From positions 1 through 64,000 of the forward strand of contig JAQDWB010000008.1 in assembly GCA_027673765.1 (NCBI GenBank): a stretch of 64,000 nt of DNA. Reading direction: 5' to 3'. The position numbers and the translations under genes are program-made. This stretch comes from Coriobacteriaceae bacterium AM113-163 (lineage in GTDB: Bacteria > Actinomycetota > Coriobacteriia > Coriobacteriales > Coriobacteriaceae). The notes beneath the pieces were generated by a model. That model searched no databases and was not told the origin of the DNA. It saw only the letters and a program-made list of their open reading frames with translations. Below are positions 54,309 through 63,155 of the stretch, in pieces (position 1 is the first letter of the stretch; every line of letters begins with the position of its first letter).

Positions 54309-55309
54309 CACCGGGCATCGCCCCCCGAAGCGGGGCGAACGTCGCGAAGGCAGCGCCCATCCCAAGTGGCGGCCCATGCGCCGCCCGGCTCGGTATGCAC
54401 GTCGAAGTATCCCATTTTCGGGACAGCTAGCTCGGAGAGCAGCGCTTTCACGGTACCCGTGTGAACGACGAAGACGGCGCGCCCACTCCCCTGGGCGCGC
54501 TCCGATTCGCACGCCTCCCGAAACGCCGCGATGACGCGGCGGGTGAAATCGCTCTTGCCCTCGCCATGCGGGCAGCGCGTCTCGCACCAGGAGTCTACCC
54601 AGGCGCGATAGCGCGCATCCTCTTTAAGCTCGGCGGCGCTTCGCCCCTCGAAGTCGCCGAAATCCATCTCGCGCAGACCGGGGCACGCCATAAGCTCCGC
54701 GTTCGGGAAGAGGATGCGCGCCGTCTGGTCGGTGCGGGCCATGCCGCTCGTGATAACACGGAACACGTCACGATCGCACGCGAGGTCGCGCAAAGCGCGC
54801 TCGCCCGCACTCGACAGGGGCTCGTCGGTGCCCGCCCCGCTGTAGCGATGGTCTTCCGTGCCCGCCGTGGCACCATGGCGCACGAAGACGACTTCCAAAG
54901 GCGCACCCGCGCCCTGCGTCCCTCGAGGTGCATCGGCAAGGTTTCCTTTGATGACCTGGGGAATCCCGCACATCATGCGCACGACGACGTCGGCGCGCGC
55001 AGCGAGCGCGCATCCCAGGCGCCCCGCGCGCTCGCGCCATTGGGCGTCTTCCGCACTCATGGGGACGACCCCCGAGCCGACCAAGGGCAGAATCACTGCG
55101 TCGAAGCCGATCAGCCGCTCGAGCGCCCGGTCAGCGTCGAGCGCGCGTACGAGTTCCTCAGCACGGTATGCGACGCGGCCGGCAAAAGCCGCGGGCACGC
55201 CGCCCTCCGCAAGCTGCGCCGCGTCGACGAAATCGTCCGCCGCGAACCCGAGTTTTTCGCGCACGAAGGTCCTCTTCCCCGAATGCGCGCCACCTACCAC
55301 GAGCATCAT
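54308..55309 (-). CDS. CobU-like P-loop domain fused to CobC-like phosphatase
   Basis: A 333-residue two-domain protein. Residues 1 to about 135 resemble CobU: the P-loop is VVGGAHSGKRTFV, with VILPLVGSGVVPMS and DVVVRMMCGIPQVIKG near the end. The RHR-type residues that receive GMP in CobU are not visible. From about 140 a histidine-phosphatase domain follows (VVFVRHGATAGTEDHRYSG, HTGTVKALLSELAV), as in alpha-ribazole phosphatase CobC. A separate intact CobU lies two genes upstream, so this N-terminal domain may be regulatory or have another substrate. ATG 55309 overlaps the cobS stop. Confidence 0.85.
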   Translation of the reverse strand: MMLVVGGAHSGKRTFVREKLGFAADDFVDAAQLAEGGVPAAFAGRVAYRAEELVRALDADRALERLIGFDAVILPLVGSGVVPMSAEDAQWRERAGRLGCALAARADVVVRMMCGIPQVIKGNLADAPRGTQGAGAPLEVVFVRHGATAGTEDHRYSGAGTDEPLSSAGERALRDLACDRDVFRVITSGMARTDQTARILFPNAELMACPGLREMDFGDFEGRSAAELKEDARYRAWVDSWCETRCPHGEGKSDFTRRVIAAFREACESERAQGSGRAVFVVHTGTVKALLSELAVPKMGYFDVHTEPGGAWAATWDGRCLRDVRPASGGDAR

Positions 55310-56073
55310 AGGAGCATGCCCCCCACCACCAGCATGGCAAGCATCGCGAGCTCGGCCCATTGCAGAAACCATCCGGCCAAATCCCCCGTCACCCCGCCGA
55401 AGCGGGACAGGGCAACATGGCGGTACCACGCGAGCACCAAAAGCCCCGCCACCGCCATAAAGGCGCCGACGGCCTGAGCGCACGCGACCATCCCTGCAGC
55501 CGAAGCCGCAGCGAAAGCGCAAAGCGGCACGACGATCGCCGCGCGCTTCTTCGCAGGCGAGAGCCCCGCGGCCATGCCGTCCGCCCGCGCGGCAGGCCAG
55601 CATTCAACGGCGAGTCCCGAAAGCGCGCGGGAGAACACGAGCGAGCACAGAAGCGCGAGGAACGCCCCCGCCGTAAGCGGCAGCGCGGTGAACAGGGAAA
55701 ACTGCAGAATAAGGTACACAACAACACCGATGACCCCGAAGGCGCCCGCCCGCGGATCGTGCATGATCTCGAGCTTTCGCTCGCGCGGGGCCCAACTTGC
55801 AAGCGCATCGGAGGTGTCGCAGAGCCCGTCTAGGTGGATGCCTCCCGTCACCGCCACAGGCAGCGCCGCGAGCACGGCCGCGACGATGGTCGCGGGCACG
55901 CCGAGCAGGTTCGCCACGTGCCCCCACGCCGTCATGAGGAAGCCTTCCGCAAGGCCCACCAGGGGAAACGCGGCAAGTGCATGGGTTGACCCGAAATCGG
56001 TCCAGGCCGATTTCGGGACGGGGATGCGCGAGAACGTTCCGAACGCCGCGCCGATTGCCTCTGCTATCTTCAC
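55306..56073 (-). CDS. cobS: Adenosylcobinamide-GDP ribazoletransferase (cobalamin synthase)
   Basis: A 255-residue integral membrane protein that joins alpha-ribazole to adenosylcobinamide-GDP, the last step of assembly. Family signatures: FSRIPVPKSAW, GGIHLDGLCDTSDAL and KLEIMHDPRAGAFG. Six or so hydrophobic stretches follow. GTG 56073 overlaps the cobU stop (GTGA). A possible longer form from upstream is only the cobU shadow. Confidence 0.94.
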   Translation of the reverse strand: MKIAEAIGAAFGTFSRIPVPKSAWTDFGSTHALAAFPLVGLAEGFLMTAWGHVANLLGVPATIVAAVLAALPVAVTGGIHLDGLCDTSDALASWAPRERKLEIMHDPRAGAFGVIGVVVYLILQFSLFTALPLTAGAFLALLCSLVFSRALSGLAVECWPAARADGMAAGLSPAKKRAAIVVPLCAFAAASAAGMVACAQAVGAFMAVAGLLVLAWYRHVALSRFGGVTGDLAGWFLQWAELAMLAMLVVGGMLL

Positions 56074-56618
56074 CTTGTAGGTCCTTCGCCTTTCATCCAC
56101 ACGGGAATCCCGCATACCACTTCGACTGCATGGTCGGCCAGCGCCGCCACGCCCGCGTTCACGCGCGCGAGCGCGTGCCTCCATGCCTCGGTCCCTTCAT
56201 CGTAACGCATCCCATCGGCGAACACGTCGACGGTGACCACCACCGTATACGCAGCGGCCTGAGCGAGCCGTTCGATGCCTCCGAGTACCTCGCGCGCCGC
56301 AGCGTCGGGGTCACGCGGGGACAAGCCGCCTTCCGCGAAGAGCTCGTTCGCAACCAGGTTGCCCACGTCCTCCAAAAGAAGTGTGCAGCCGCGCGGAAGC
56401 CCGGGCGCTGCGGCGCCCACGTCACGCGAGCACTCGAGGGTGGAAAACCCTTTGCCTTCGCGCAGCGCCCGATGGCGCGCGATGCGGCGGGCGCCCTCTT
56501 CCCCGAAGGGCTCCATCGTTGCCAGGTACACGCGAGGGCCGTCGTGCCCGAGGCACAGGGACTCGGCGTAGGCGCTCTTGCCGCTCGCAGCGGCGCCGAT
56601 GACGAGCGTCACCGTCAT
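56070..56618 (-). CDS. cobU: Adenosylcobinamide kinase / guanylyltransferase (CobU)
   Basis: A 182-residue bifunctional enzyme that phosphorylates adenosylcobinamide and then transfers GMP. The P-loop is LVIGAAASGKSAYAESL (family GGARSGKS), followed by VYLATMEPFGEEGARRIARHRALR, which includes the guanylylated histidine region, and LLLEDVGNLVANELF. ATG 56618 overlaps the cobT stop by 4 bp. It is the intact copy compared with the CobU-like domain in the gene at 54308. Confidence 0.94.
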   Translation of the reverse strand: MTVTLVIGAAASGKSAYAESLCLGHDGPRVYLATMEPFGEEGARRIARHRALREGKGFSTLECSRDVGAAAPGLPRGCTLLLEDVGNLVANELFAEGGLSPRDPDAAAREVLGGIERLAQAAAYTVVVTVDVFADGMRYDEGTEAWRHALARVNAGVAALADHAVEVVCGIPVWMKGEGPTR

Positions 56619-57757
56619 TTCCCGGCCTCGAAATGCTCGTAAGCAGCCATGCCAGTCGCCGTGAACGTCTTCCCATCCCGGTACACGCGCAGCGCCGAAT
56701 CCAGAAGGGGGAGATACGCCATGGCGCCCGCGCCCTCGCCCAAGTGCATGCCTGCGTCGAGGGGCGCCTTTATGCCGAGCTCGCGAAGGAGCTCCCGGCT
56801 TGCGGGTTCGCTTGATGCGTGGGTGCCCACGAGGTAGCCCAAGGCGTTGGGGCACAGGCGCGCCGCGCACAGGGCCGCCGTGCAGGATATGACCCCGTCG
56901 AGGAGCGCCGGCGCCTTCGAGACCGCGGCCCCCAGGTAGAAGCCGCACATCGCAGCGATGTCGAAGCCGCCCACCTTCGAGAGCACGTCGATCGGGTCGG
57001 CGGGATCGGGCGAGTTCGCGTCGATAGCGCGCTCGACCACGTCGCGCTTGCGCGCGAGCGAGGCGTCCGAGAGCCCCGCGCCGCGCCCGACAAGGCTCCG
57101 CGCGTCCGCCCGGATGAGCACTGCGGCCACCGCCGCCGAGGTGGTCGTGTTGCCGATGCCCATCTCGCCCGCGGCGAGAAGGCGCACGCCGGAGCGGGCA
57201 AGCCCGCACGCGACGGCGATTCCGACCTCGATCGCGCGCACGGCCCCATCGCGAGACATAGCGGAGCCGTGAGCGATGTTGCCGCTCCCCCGCCGCACGT
57301 TCGCGCGCACCATGCGCGCGTCTTCTATGCCCCGGGCCATACCCACGTCGACGGGCACGACCTCGGCACCCGCGAACGCCGCCATGCGGCAGGCGCTCGC
57401 GGCCCCCTCGCACATGTTGCGCGCGACGGCTCGCGTCACATCTTGCCCGCTTTGCGACACGCCTTCGGCAATGACCCCGTTGTCGGAGAAGAATACCGCG
57501 AGCGCACGGGGAAACTCGGCCACCTCGGCGCTCCCCTGAGCTGCGGCGATACACGCGACGGCGTCTTCAAAGTCGCCCAATCCCCCCAAGGGGTGCGCGA
57601 TGGAGTCCCACGCGGCGTACGCGGCGGCACGGGCGCACTCGTCTGCGGGCGCGATCCGGGAAAGCGCGGCTTCGAGCACGGCGCCCGGCGCCGACGAGAA
57701 CGCGCGCTCGACTTCCTCGCGGATGCAGGCAAGCGCGGTTTCGGTTGCTTCAGCCAT
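56615..57757 (-). CDS. cobT: Nicotinate-nucleotide-dimethylbenzimidazole phosphoribosyltransferase
   Basis: A 380-residue enzyme that activates the lower-ligand base by swapping it onto nicotinate mononucleotide. Features: FFSDNGVIAEGVSQSGQDVTRAVARNM, VPVDVGMA, GEMGIGNTTTSAAVAAVL, GGFDIAAMCGFYLGAA and GEGAGAMAYLPLLDSALRVY. The base specificity (5,6-dimethylbenzimidazole, adenine or phenolic) cannot be read. ATG 57757 is supported by GGAGGAGG; it overlaps cbiA by 8 bp. Confidence 0.94.
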   Translation of the reverse strand: MAEATETALACIREEVERAFSSAPGAVLEAALSRIAPADECARAAAYAAWDSIAHPLGGLGDFEDAVACIAAAQGSAEVAEFPRALAVFFSDNGVIAEGVSQSGQDVTRAVARNMCEGAASACRMAAFAGAEVVPVDVGMARGIEDARMVRANVRRGSGNIAHGSAMSRDGAVRAIEVGIAVACGLARSGVRLLAAGEMGIGNTTTSAAVAAVLIRADARSLVGRGAGLSDASLARKRDVVERAIDANSPDPADPIDVLSKVGGFDIAAMCGFYLGAAVSKAPALLDGVISCTAALCAARLCPNALGYLVGTHASSEPASRELLRELGIKAPLDAGMHLGEGAGAMAYLPLLDSALRVYRDGKTFTATGMAAYEHFEAGK

Positions 57758-59132
57758 GCCGCCTCCTCCCTGCGAACGACGCTGCGGCAGACGCGAACGC
57801 GCGCGCAACGTCGGGGTTCGCAGGATAGTACACATGCGGGAAGCCCGCCACCAGGGACGGGGTGGTCGTCATGCACGGCCAGCCCTTGTCGCGCCGGGGC
57901 TTCTGCGCCCAGAAGTCGCCGCCCGGGCAGGTGGACTGCCAGTAGTGGAACTCGTGCGCGCGGATGCGTGTGCCGCGCGGCCCGTAGAGCCCGTCGCGTT
58001 GGGAAGTAAGCTCCACGTACCCGAAATGGGACAGCCTTCCCCCGTTCTCGCTTGCGCCCTCAAGGGCGCCCGCAACAGGCCAGCGCCGCCCCTCGCTATC
58101 GGCGATTTCGCGCTGCAGGTACAGAAACCCACCGCATTCGGCAACCGTCGGCATGCCGGATTCCACCGCGCGCCGCACGGCCGCGCGCATCGGCGCGTTC
58201 TCGGAGAGCTGTCGCGCATGGAGCTCCGGGTAGCCGCCCCCCAGATAGAGCGCGCTTGTCCCCCGGGGCAACTCGCTATCACACAGGGGGCTGAAAAAGG
58301 CCAGCTCGCAACCCAGGTCCTCGAGCGCGCGCAGATTCTCCTCGTAATAGAACGAGAACGCCTCGTCACGCGCGACGGCGACGATGGGCCGCGCTCCCGC
58401 GATCGGCTCCAACCGGTAAGGTTCCTCGCGGATATCGGGTGCCGTCGCCGCTATTTCGAGCAAGCGGTCGACGTCGATGCTCTTTTCCACCAGCTCGGCC
58501 ATCTTGTCGATGCGCGCGGAGAGCTGCTCGACCTCGTCGGCGGTCACAAGCCCCAGATGCCGGCTTTCGAGCGAGAACGCCTCGTCGGCGGGGATATTCC
58601 CCAAAACCGCGACGCCCGTGTGCTTCTCGATCGCAGGCGCCGCGTAGGCGCAGGCAGCGGCGCTCGTCTTGTTCAGCACGACGCCGTGCACGTTCGCACA
58701 AGGCAGGAACTCGGCGATGCCGCGGATTACAGCGGCGAGCGATAAAGACGCCCCGCGCCCGTTCACCACTAAAACGACCGGCGTTTCCGTGTCGCGCGCA
58801 ACCTGGTAGCTGCTCGCGTCGGCCACGCCGGGCGCCATGCCGTCGTATAAGCCCATAACCCCCTCGAGCACCTCGACATCCGCGCCCGCGGCGCCGCGTG
58901 CGAGCAGGGCGCGCAGCGTCGGGGCGTCGGTGAAGAAGCCGTCTAAATTGCCCGAGCGCGCACCCACGACGCGGCGATGAAAGAGCGGGTCAATGTAGTC
59001 GGGGCCGCATTTGAAGGCCGCGCATGCAAGGCCGCGGCGCGCGAGCGCGCGCAGGAGCGCGCACGTGACGACCGTCTTGCCGCTCCCGCTCGAGGGCGCA
59101 GCGACCATGAAGCGCGGAATGAACGTGCTCAC
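57750..59132 (-). CDS. cbiA: Cobyrinate a,c-diamide synthase
   Basis: A 460-residue amidotransferase that amidates the a and c acetate side chains. N-terminal ATPase domain: MVAAPSSGSGKTVVTCALLRAL, FKCGPDYIDP and EGVMGLYDG. C-terminal glutaminase: LYLGGGYPELHA, catalytic Cys in VAECGGFLYLQ (about 335) and a terminal FHYWQS...His. GTG 59132 overlaps the upstream cbiET stop. It is named CbiA because the operon is of the early-cobalt (anaerobic) type. Confidence 0.95.
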   Translation of the reverse strand: MSTFIPRFMVAAPSSGSGKTVVTCALLRALARRGLACAAFKCGPDYIDPLFHRRVVGARSGNLDGFFTDAPTLRALLARGAAGADVEVLEGVMGLYDGMAPGVADASSYQVARDTETPVVLVVNGRGASLSLAAVIRGIAEFLPCANVHGVVLNKTSAAACAYAAPAIEKHTGVAVLGNIPADEAFSLESRHLGLVTADEVEQLSARIDKMAELVEKSIDVDRLLEIAATAPDIREEPYRLEPIAGARPIVAVARDEAFSFYYEENLRALEDLGCELAFFSPLCDSELPRGTSALYLGGGYPELHARQLSENAPMRAAVRRAVESGMPTVAECGGFLYLQREIADSEGRRWPVAGALEGASENGGRLSHFGYVELTSQRDGLYGPRGTRIRAHEFHYWQSTCPGGDFWAQKPRRDKGWPCMTTTPSLVAGFPHVYYPANPDVARAFASAAASFAGRRRHG

Positions 59133-60601
59133 CGGGCACCGCCTTCCCCACCTGCGGCGTTGCAGTTAGCAAGCGAGACCACCTCAACGGATGGGTTCCC
59201 CTCGACAGATAGGTCCTCCCCGACAGGCGACTCAGCAAGCGCGCCGACTTCGGCAAGCTCCTCGGCATCCGCGCCCGCACCACGCGCGCTGACGAGGAAC
59301 ACGGGGTTTTGCGCCTTCATAAGATGGTGCGAGCCTACAGCCTCGGCACGGGCGGCCGACACCTGGCACGCCTCGAACCCCTTAAAGCGCGAACCCGAGA
59401 GGAGCGCGCACGCCTCGGTGAGCGTCTCAACGGTGACGCATGGCACGCACAGGCGAACCTGCGAGTTCTTCTCGAGCGCCGCCTCCACAATGGAGGGAAG
59501 CTCGCCCGCGCTCCCGCCGACGAACACGGCGTCGGGGACGGGCAGTTTCGCGAGCGCTTCGGGGGCGACACCGGGGACCGCATGCACGTTGCCGCACCCG
59601 AATGCATCCGCGTTCTCTCGGATGAGCCGCACGCCGGCCGCGTTGCGCTCGACCGCCCATACCGACCCCGCTCGCGCGACGAGCGCCGCCTCGATCGAAA
59701 CGCTCCCCGTGCCGGCGCCGACATCCCACACGGTGTCGGTCGCGGTAAGGCGCAGCTTCGCGAGCGCGACGGCGCGCACCTCCTGCTTGGTCATGGGAAC
59801 GTCGCCGCGGGTGAAGAGCTCGTCGGGAATGCCCGAGGAAGCGTACGGCCAGCGGGAGCTCGCGGCGCGGAATGCGCCGGCAGAGTCCGCCGCGAAAGAA
59901 GCCGCCGCGGGCGCAGGCGCGCCGGCCGGCGCCTCGGAGGCTGCGCTAGAGCCCGCAGGCGACCCGGCGCAGCCTGCGAACTCGATAAGCATCACGTTCA
60001 AGTCGTCGAACGTCTGACCTGCGATTTCACTTGCGGTCGCGCAGGTGATGCGCTCGTCGGGGTACGACAGGCGCTCGGCCACCGTCACGCGCGCGTCCCC
60101 GAAGCCAGCCTGCACAAGCTCGCCCGAAAGCCGCGAGGGGTCTTCCCCGCCCGACGTGGCGAGGAAGAGCTCACCTGCGCGCTCGGCCTCGGCCACGATG
60201 TCGCACGCCACGCCGTGAGCGCTCGCGAAGCGCCAATCCTGCCATGGACGCGCGAGGCGCGCGGCGAGATACGACGCTGAGCTTATGCCGGGAATGACGC
60301 GCACGTCCACCTGCGCGTCGCCGGAGAGCGCCTCCACCAGGCGGCGCGCGCCGCTGAACAGCCCCACATCGCCCGTCATCACGACCACGGCGCGCTGCCA
60401 CGACGCCGCATCGGTGAGCGCGGCGACGATGTCCGCCGTCTTCACGAGCTCGCATCTCACCACGTCGGGCGGCACGTCGATGCTGACAAGCGCGCGATGA
60501 GCGCCGATGACCACGTCGGCGATGTCGATCGCGTCGAGCGCCGCGCGCGAGAGCAAGTCGGGGTTTCCGGGCCCCGCCCCGATGATCGTTACCTTTCGCA
60601 T
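59129..60601 (-). CDS. cbiET: CbiE-CbiT fusion (cobalt-precorrin-7/-6B C5/C15-methyltransferase and decarboxylase)
   Basis: A 490-residue fusion equivalent to CobL. Residues 1 to ~205 are a tetrapyrrole methylase (CbiE: VTIIGAGPGNPDLLSRAAL, MTGDVGLFSGAR, VIPGISSASYLAARL). An Ala/Pro-rich linker (~210-250) leads to a CbiT Rossmann methyltransferase (GDVPMTKQEVRAVALAKLRL, VWDVGAGTGSVSIEAALVA). The last ~40 residues form an acidic tail without a known role. ATG 60601 has GGGAGA upstream and overlaps cbiH by 13 bp. Confidence 0.93.
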   Translation of the reverse strand: MRKVTIIGAGPGNPDLLSRAALDAIDIADVVIGAHRALVSIDVPPDVVRCELVKTADIVAALTDAASWQRAVVVMTGDVGLFSGARRLVEALSGDAQVDVRVIPGISSASYLAARLARPWQDWRFASAHGVACDIVAEAERAGELFLATSGGEDPSRLSGELVQAGFGDARVTVAERLSYPDERITCATASEIAGQTFDDLNVMLIEFAGCAGSPAGSSAASEAPAGAPAPAAASFAADSAGAFRAASSRWPYASSGIPDELFTRGDVPMTKQEVRAVALAKLRLTATDTVWDVGAGTGSVSIEAALVARAGSVWAVERNAAGVRLIRENADAFGCGNVHAVPGVAPEALAKLPVPDAVFVGGSAGELPSIVEAALEKNSQVRLCVPCVTVETLTEACALLSGSRFKGFEACQVSAARAEAVGSHHLMKAQNPVFLVSARGAGADAEELAEVGALAESPVGEDLSVEGNPSVEVVSLANCNAAGGEGGAR

Positions 60602-61332
60602 GGAATCTCCCGATACCCGCGCGGCGTGACCATACGGCCGCCTACGCGCTTCGTGTCCGCGTTGCCGACGAACACGGTGGTGAACATGTCGGCGTCGAAC
60701 TCCCCCAGCTCGGAGAGCCTGCACATGCCCGACTGCTGCCCCTCGCGCCCGATGTTGCGTACCCAGCCGCAGAGCGTGTCGGGGGCCTTCCATTCGAGCA
60801 TAATCTTCGCCGCGCGCGAGAGCCTGTCGGCGCGCTTTCTGCTGCGCGGGTTGTACAAACAGATGCAGAAGTCGGCGCTCGCCACGGCGGCGAGCCTGCG
60901 CTCGATGACCTCCCACGGCGTGAGCAGGTCGGAGAGCGACACGACCGCGAAGTCGTGGGCAAGCGGGGCGCCGAGCACCGCCGACCCGCTCTGAGCCGCG
61001 GTGGCCCCGGCGATAACTTCCACGTCTACATCGGGGTAGTCCTCAGCAAGCTCCAGCACGGGGCTCGCCATGCCGTACACGCCCGCGTCACCGCTGCACA
61101 CAAGCGCCACGGCTTCTCCGCACTGCGCGCGCGAAAGCGCCAGGCGGCACCGCTCGACCTCGTGCATCATCGGCGTCGCGAGATGCGCCGCGTCGGGCAC
61201 GGCGGCGAGCGCGAGCTCCACGTATTTCGTATACCCCACAACGATGTCGGCCGCCTCGAGCGCGCGCCGAGCCGCAATCGTCATGCCGTCGGGGCCGCCC
61301 GGGCCGATCCCCACCACGAAGAGCTTTCCCAT
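60589..61332 (-). CDS. cbiH: Precorrin-3B / cobalt-factor III C17-methyltransferase
   Basis: A 247-residue SAM-dependent tetrapyrrole methylase that methylates C17 during ring contraction. Diagnostic segments: LFVVGIGPGGPDGMTIAARRAL, VVGYTKYVEL, CSGDAGVYGMASPVLEL, VEVIAGATAAQSGSAVLGAPLAHD and LYNPRSRKRADRL. ATG 61332 is chosen because GGAG sits 5 nt upstream; a GTG one codon earlier is possible. It overlaps cbiG by 3 bp and partners with it in ring contraction. Confidence 0.94.
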   Translation of the reverse strand: MGKLFVVGIGPGGPDGMTIAARRALEAADIVVGYTKYVELALAAVPDAAHLATPMMHEVERCRLALSRAQCGEAVALVCSGDAGVYGMASPVLELAEDYPDVDVEVIAGATAAQSGSAVLGAPLAHDFAVVSLSDLLTPWEVIERRLAAVASADFCICLYNPRSRKRADRLSRAAKIMLEWKAPDTLCGWVRNIGREGQQSGMCRLSELGEFDADMFTTVFVGNADTKRVGGRMVTPRGYREIPCER

Positions 61333-62465
61333 CACCGCTCCTTAAACGAAAGTTCGATAGTTACCTTGGAAAACGCGACGGTCACGCCGCCGTGAGCGAG
61401 CTTCGGGAAGATAAGTTTGCCCCCGCCCGCGAGCGCCGCGCGCTCGCACACATTGTCGACCCCCACCGTCGCGCGCACGAAATCAGATGGCGAAACGCTA
61501 CCTTCGACCTGCGACAACTCCTCTGCGGAATACGTCGCAAGCGGAATCTTGCGCGCGCGGCAGAAGGCGAGCAGACCCTCCTCGTGCGCCTTCACGTCGA
61601 TCGTCGCCGCCTCGCGCACGGCCGAAGGCGAGATACCCGCCTGCCCGCACGCGAGAAGAAACGCCTCCCCGATCGCTTCGGCGCACGCACCGCGACGGCA
61701 CCCTATGCCCGCAACGATGCAGGGCACGACAAGGCGAAGCGGCTCGGGCGCAGGCGCCTGCGCCCGCACGCCCGCCGGCTTCCCCGTCTCACCGGCGGGC
61801 ACGACATCGCCCGTCGTCTCCGCTGCGCGAACGGACGCACCTGCATTCGCGCCAGCGAACGGCGACACGACAATATCGGCCCGAGCGCGGTCGGACGCAA
61901 TGTCAACCCCCTCAGGCGGCTGTCCCGAAATCGGCATGTCGGAATAGAGCGCCACGCGCCCGCCCGAAAGCAGCCGCGCCGACACTCGCTTGATGGCCTC
62001 GGGATTCGAAACGGCGAGCCCCGCACAGCGCGCCCACGTATCCACCGCCCACACGCCGCGGACGTCGGTCGCCGTGGTGATGACGGGGATGGCCCCTGCC
62101 GCGCGTGCCACAGTTTGCGCAAGCTCGTTCGCACCGCCCAAATGCCCCGACAAAAGCGGGACGGCAAAGCGCCCCGCCTCGTCGATTGCCACAACCGCGG
62201 AATCGCTTGCCTTCGAGGCGACATGCGGCGCGATCGCCCGCACGGCGATGCCCGCCGCGCCCACGAACAGAAGCGCGTCCGACGCTTCCCACGCGAGCGC
62301 CGTCCATGCGCGCAGGTCGGCCTTCCCCTCGCCGAACCCGCGCGAAACGGAAACGTCCCAGCCAGGGTCATCTTCACCTGTCTGCGCGCAATCGGAAAGC
62401 GCGTGTGCGGTGCGCTCCGCCAACGCATACCCCCTCTCAGTGAACGCTATGCAGGAAACCCTCAT
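61332..62465 (-). CDS. cbiG: Cobalt-precorrin-5A hydrolase (CbiG)
   Basis: A 377-residue protein that opens the lactone of cobalt-precorrin-5A and releases acetaldehyde. The N-terminal and central domains contain ALLFVGAAGIAVRAIAPHVASKASD, VPLLSGHLGGANELA and VITTATDVRGVWAVDTWA. An Ala/Gly-rich linker (~205-245) leads to the CobE-like C-terminal domain (CIVAGIGCRRGACAEAIGEAF, IPLATYSAEEL). ATG 62465 directly follows the cbiL stop. Confidence 0.94.
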   Translation of the reverse strand: MRVSCIAFTERGYALAERTAHALSDCAQTGEDDPGWDVSVSRGFGEGKADLRAWTALAWEASDALLFVGAAGIAVRAIAPHVASKASDSAVVAIDEAGRFAVPLLSGHLGGANELAQTVARAAGAIPVITTATDVRGVWAVDTWARCAGLAVSNPEAIKRVSARLLSGGRVALYSDMPISGQPPEGVDIASDRARADIVVSPFAGANAGASVRAAETTGDVVPAGETGKPAGVRAQAPAPEPLRLVVPCIVAGIGCRRGACAEAIGEAFLLACGQAGISPSAVREAATIDVKAHEEGLLAFCRARKIPLATYSAEELSQVEGSVSPSDFVRATVGVDNVCERAALAGGGKLIFPKLAHGGVTVAFSKVTIELSFKER

Positions 62466-63155
62466 CTAGCGCACCACCATCGTCGAGAAGTAACTGCCCC
62501 GATCGGGCACATCGTCGAGCGAGCGGTACACGCGCTCGCCCGGAAGCCCACAGTCCTCTACGAGCTCGGCACCGTCGAAGGCGCCCTCCTCGCGAAGGAT
62601 GCGCTTCGTGTCCGCAAGCGAGCGGCGCGCCTTCATGACCACCTTCGTCCCCGGCCAGCCGATTGCACGGCGCACGTCGTCGTAGCCGCCGGGCACGATG
62701 TGCAGAGGCGACGACATCTCGGGCGTGAGGTCGCGCTCGAGCGCTGCGGCGACCGCGCAGAAGCTCGGCACGCCGGGAATGGCGCGCGCCTCGAACCCGC
62801 AGGCGCGCACGTCGGGCGCTATGCGCTGGAAGGTGGCGTAGATGCTCGGGTCCCCCAGGTTCAGCAGCGCGACGTCGCGGACCGCATCCAGGTGCGCGAC
62901 AAGCTCGCGAACAAGCGAGGCATGCTCGGCCGCGCGGCGCTCGACGTCGCGCGTCATCGAGAATCGCACGGGGATCACCGTCTTGCCTGTAAGGTCGACG
63001 GCGCCGCGCACGATGTCGAGCGCGACCATGGCCCCGTCCGCCGTCTGCGGTGCGGCGATGACCGGACACGATTCGATTGTGCGGACGGCCTTGATCGTGA
63101 GCAGCTCGGGGTCGCCAGGCCCCGTGCCCACCCCGTACAGCACGCCTTTACTCAT
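62466..63155 (-). CDS. cbiL: Cobalt-factor II C20-methyltransferase
   Basis: A 229-residue SAM-dependent tetrapyrrole methylase. The start GVLYGVGTGPGDPELLTIKAV, then VIAAPQTADG, VALLNLGDPSIYATFQRI and AIPGVPSFCAVAAAL are typical of CbiL/CobI, distinguishing it from CbiF and CbiH. ATG 63155 overlaps the cbiD stop by 8 bp. No good Shine-Dalgarno sequence lies upstream, so translational coupling to cbiD is likely. Confidence 0.92.
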   Translation of the reverse strand: MSKGVLYGVGTGPGDPELLTIKAVRTIESCPVIAAPQTADGAMVALDIVRGAVDLTGKTVIPVRFSMTRDVERRAAEHASLVRELVAHLDAVRDVALLNLGDPSIYATFQRIAPDVRACGFEARAIPGVPSFCAVAAALERDLTPEMSSPLHIVPGGYDDVRRAIGWPGTKVVMKARRSLADTKRILREEGAFDGAELVEDCGLPGERVYRSLDDVPDRGSYFSTMVVR

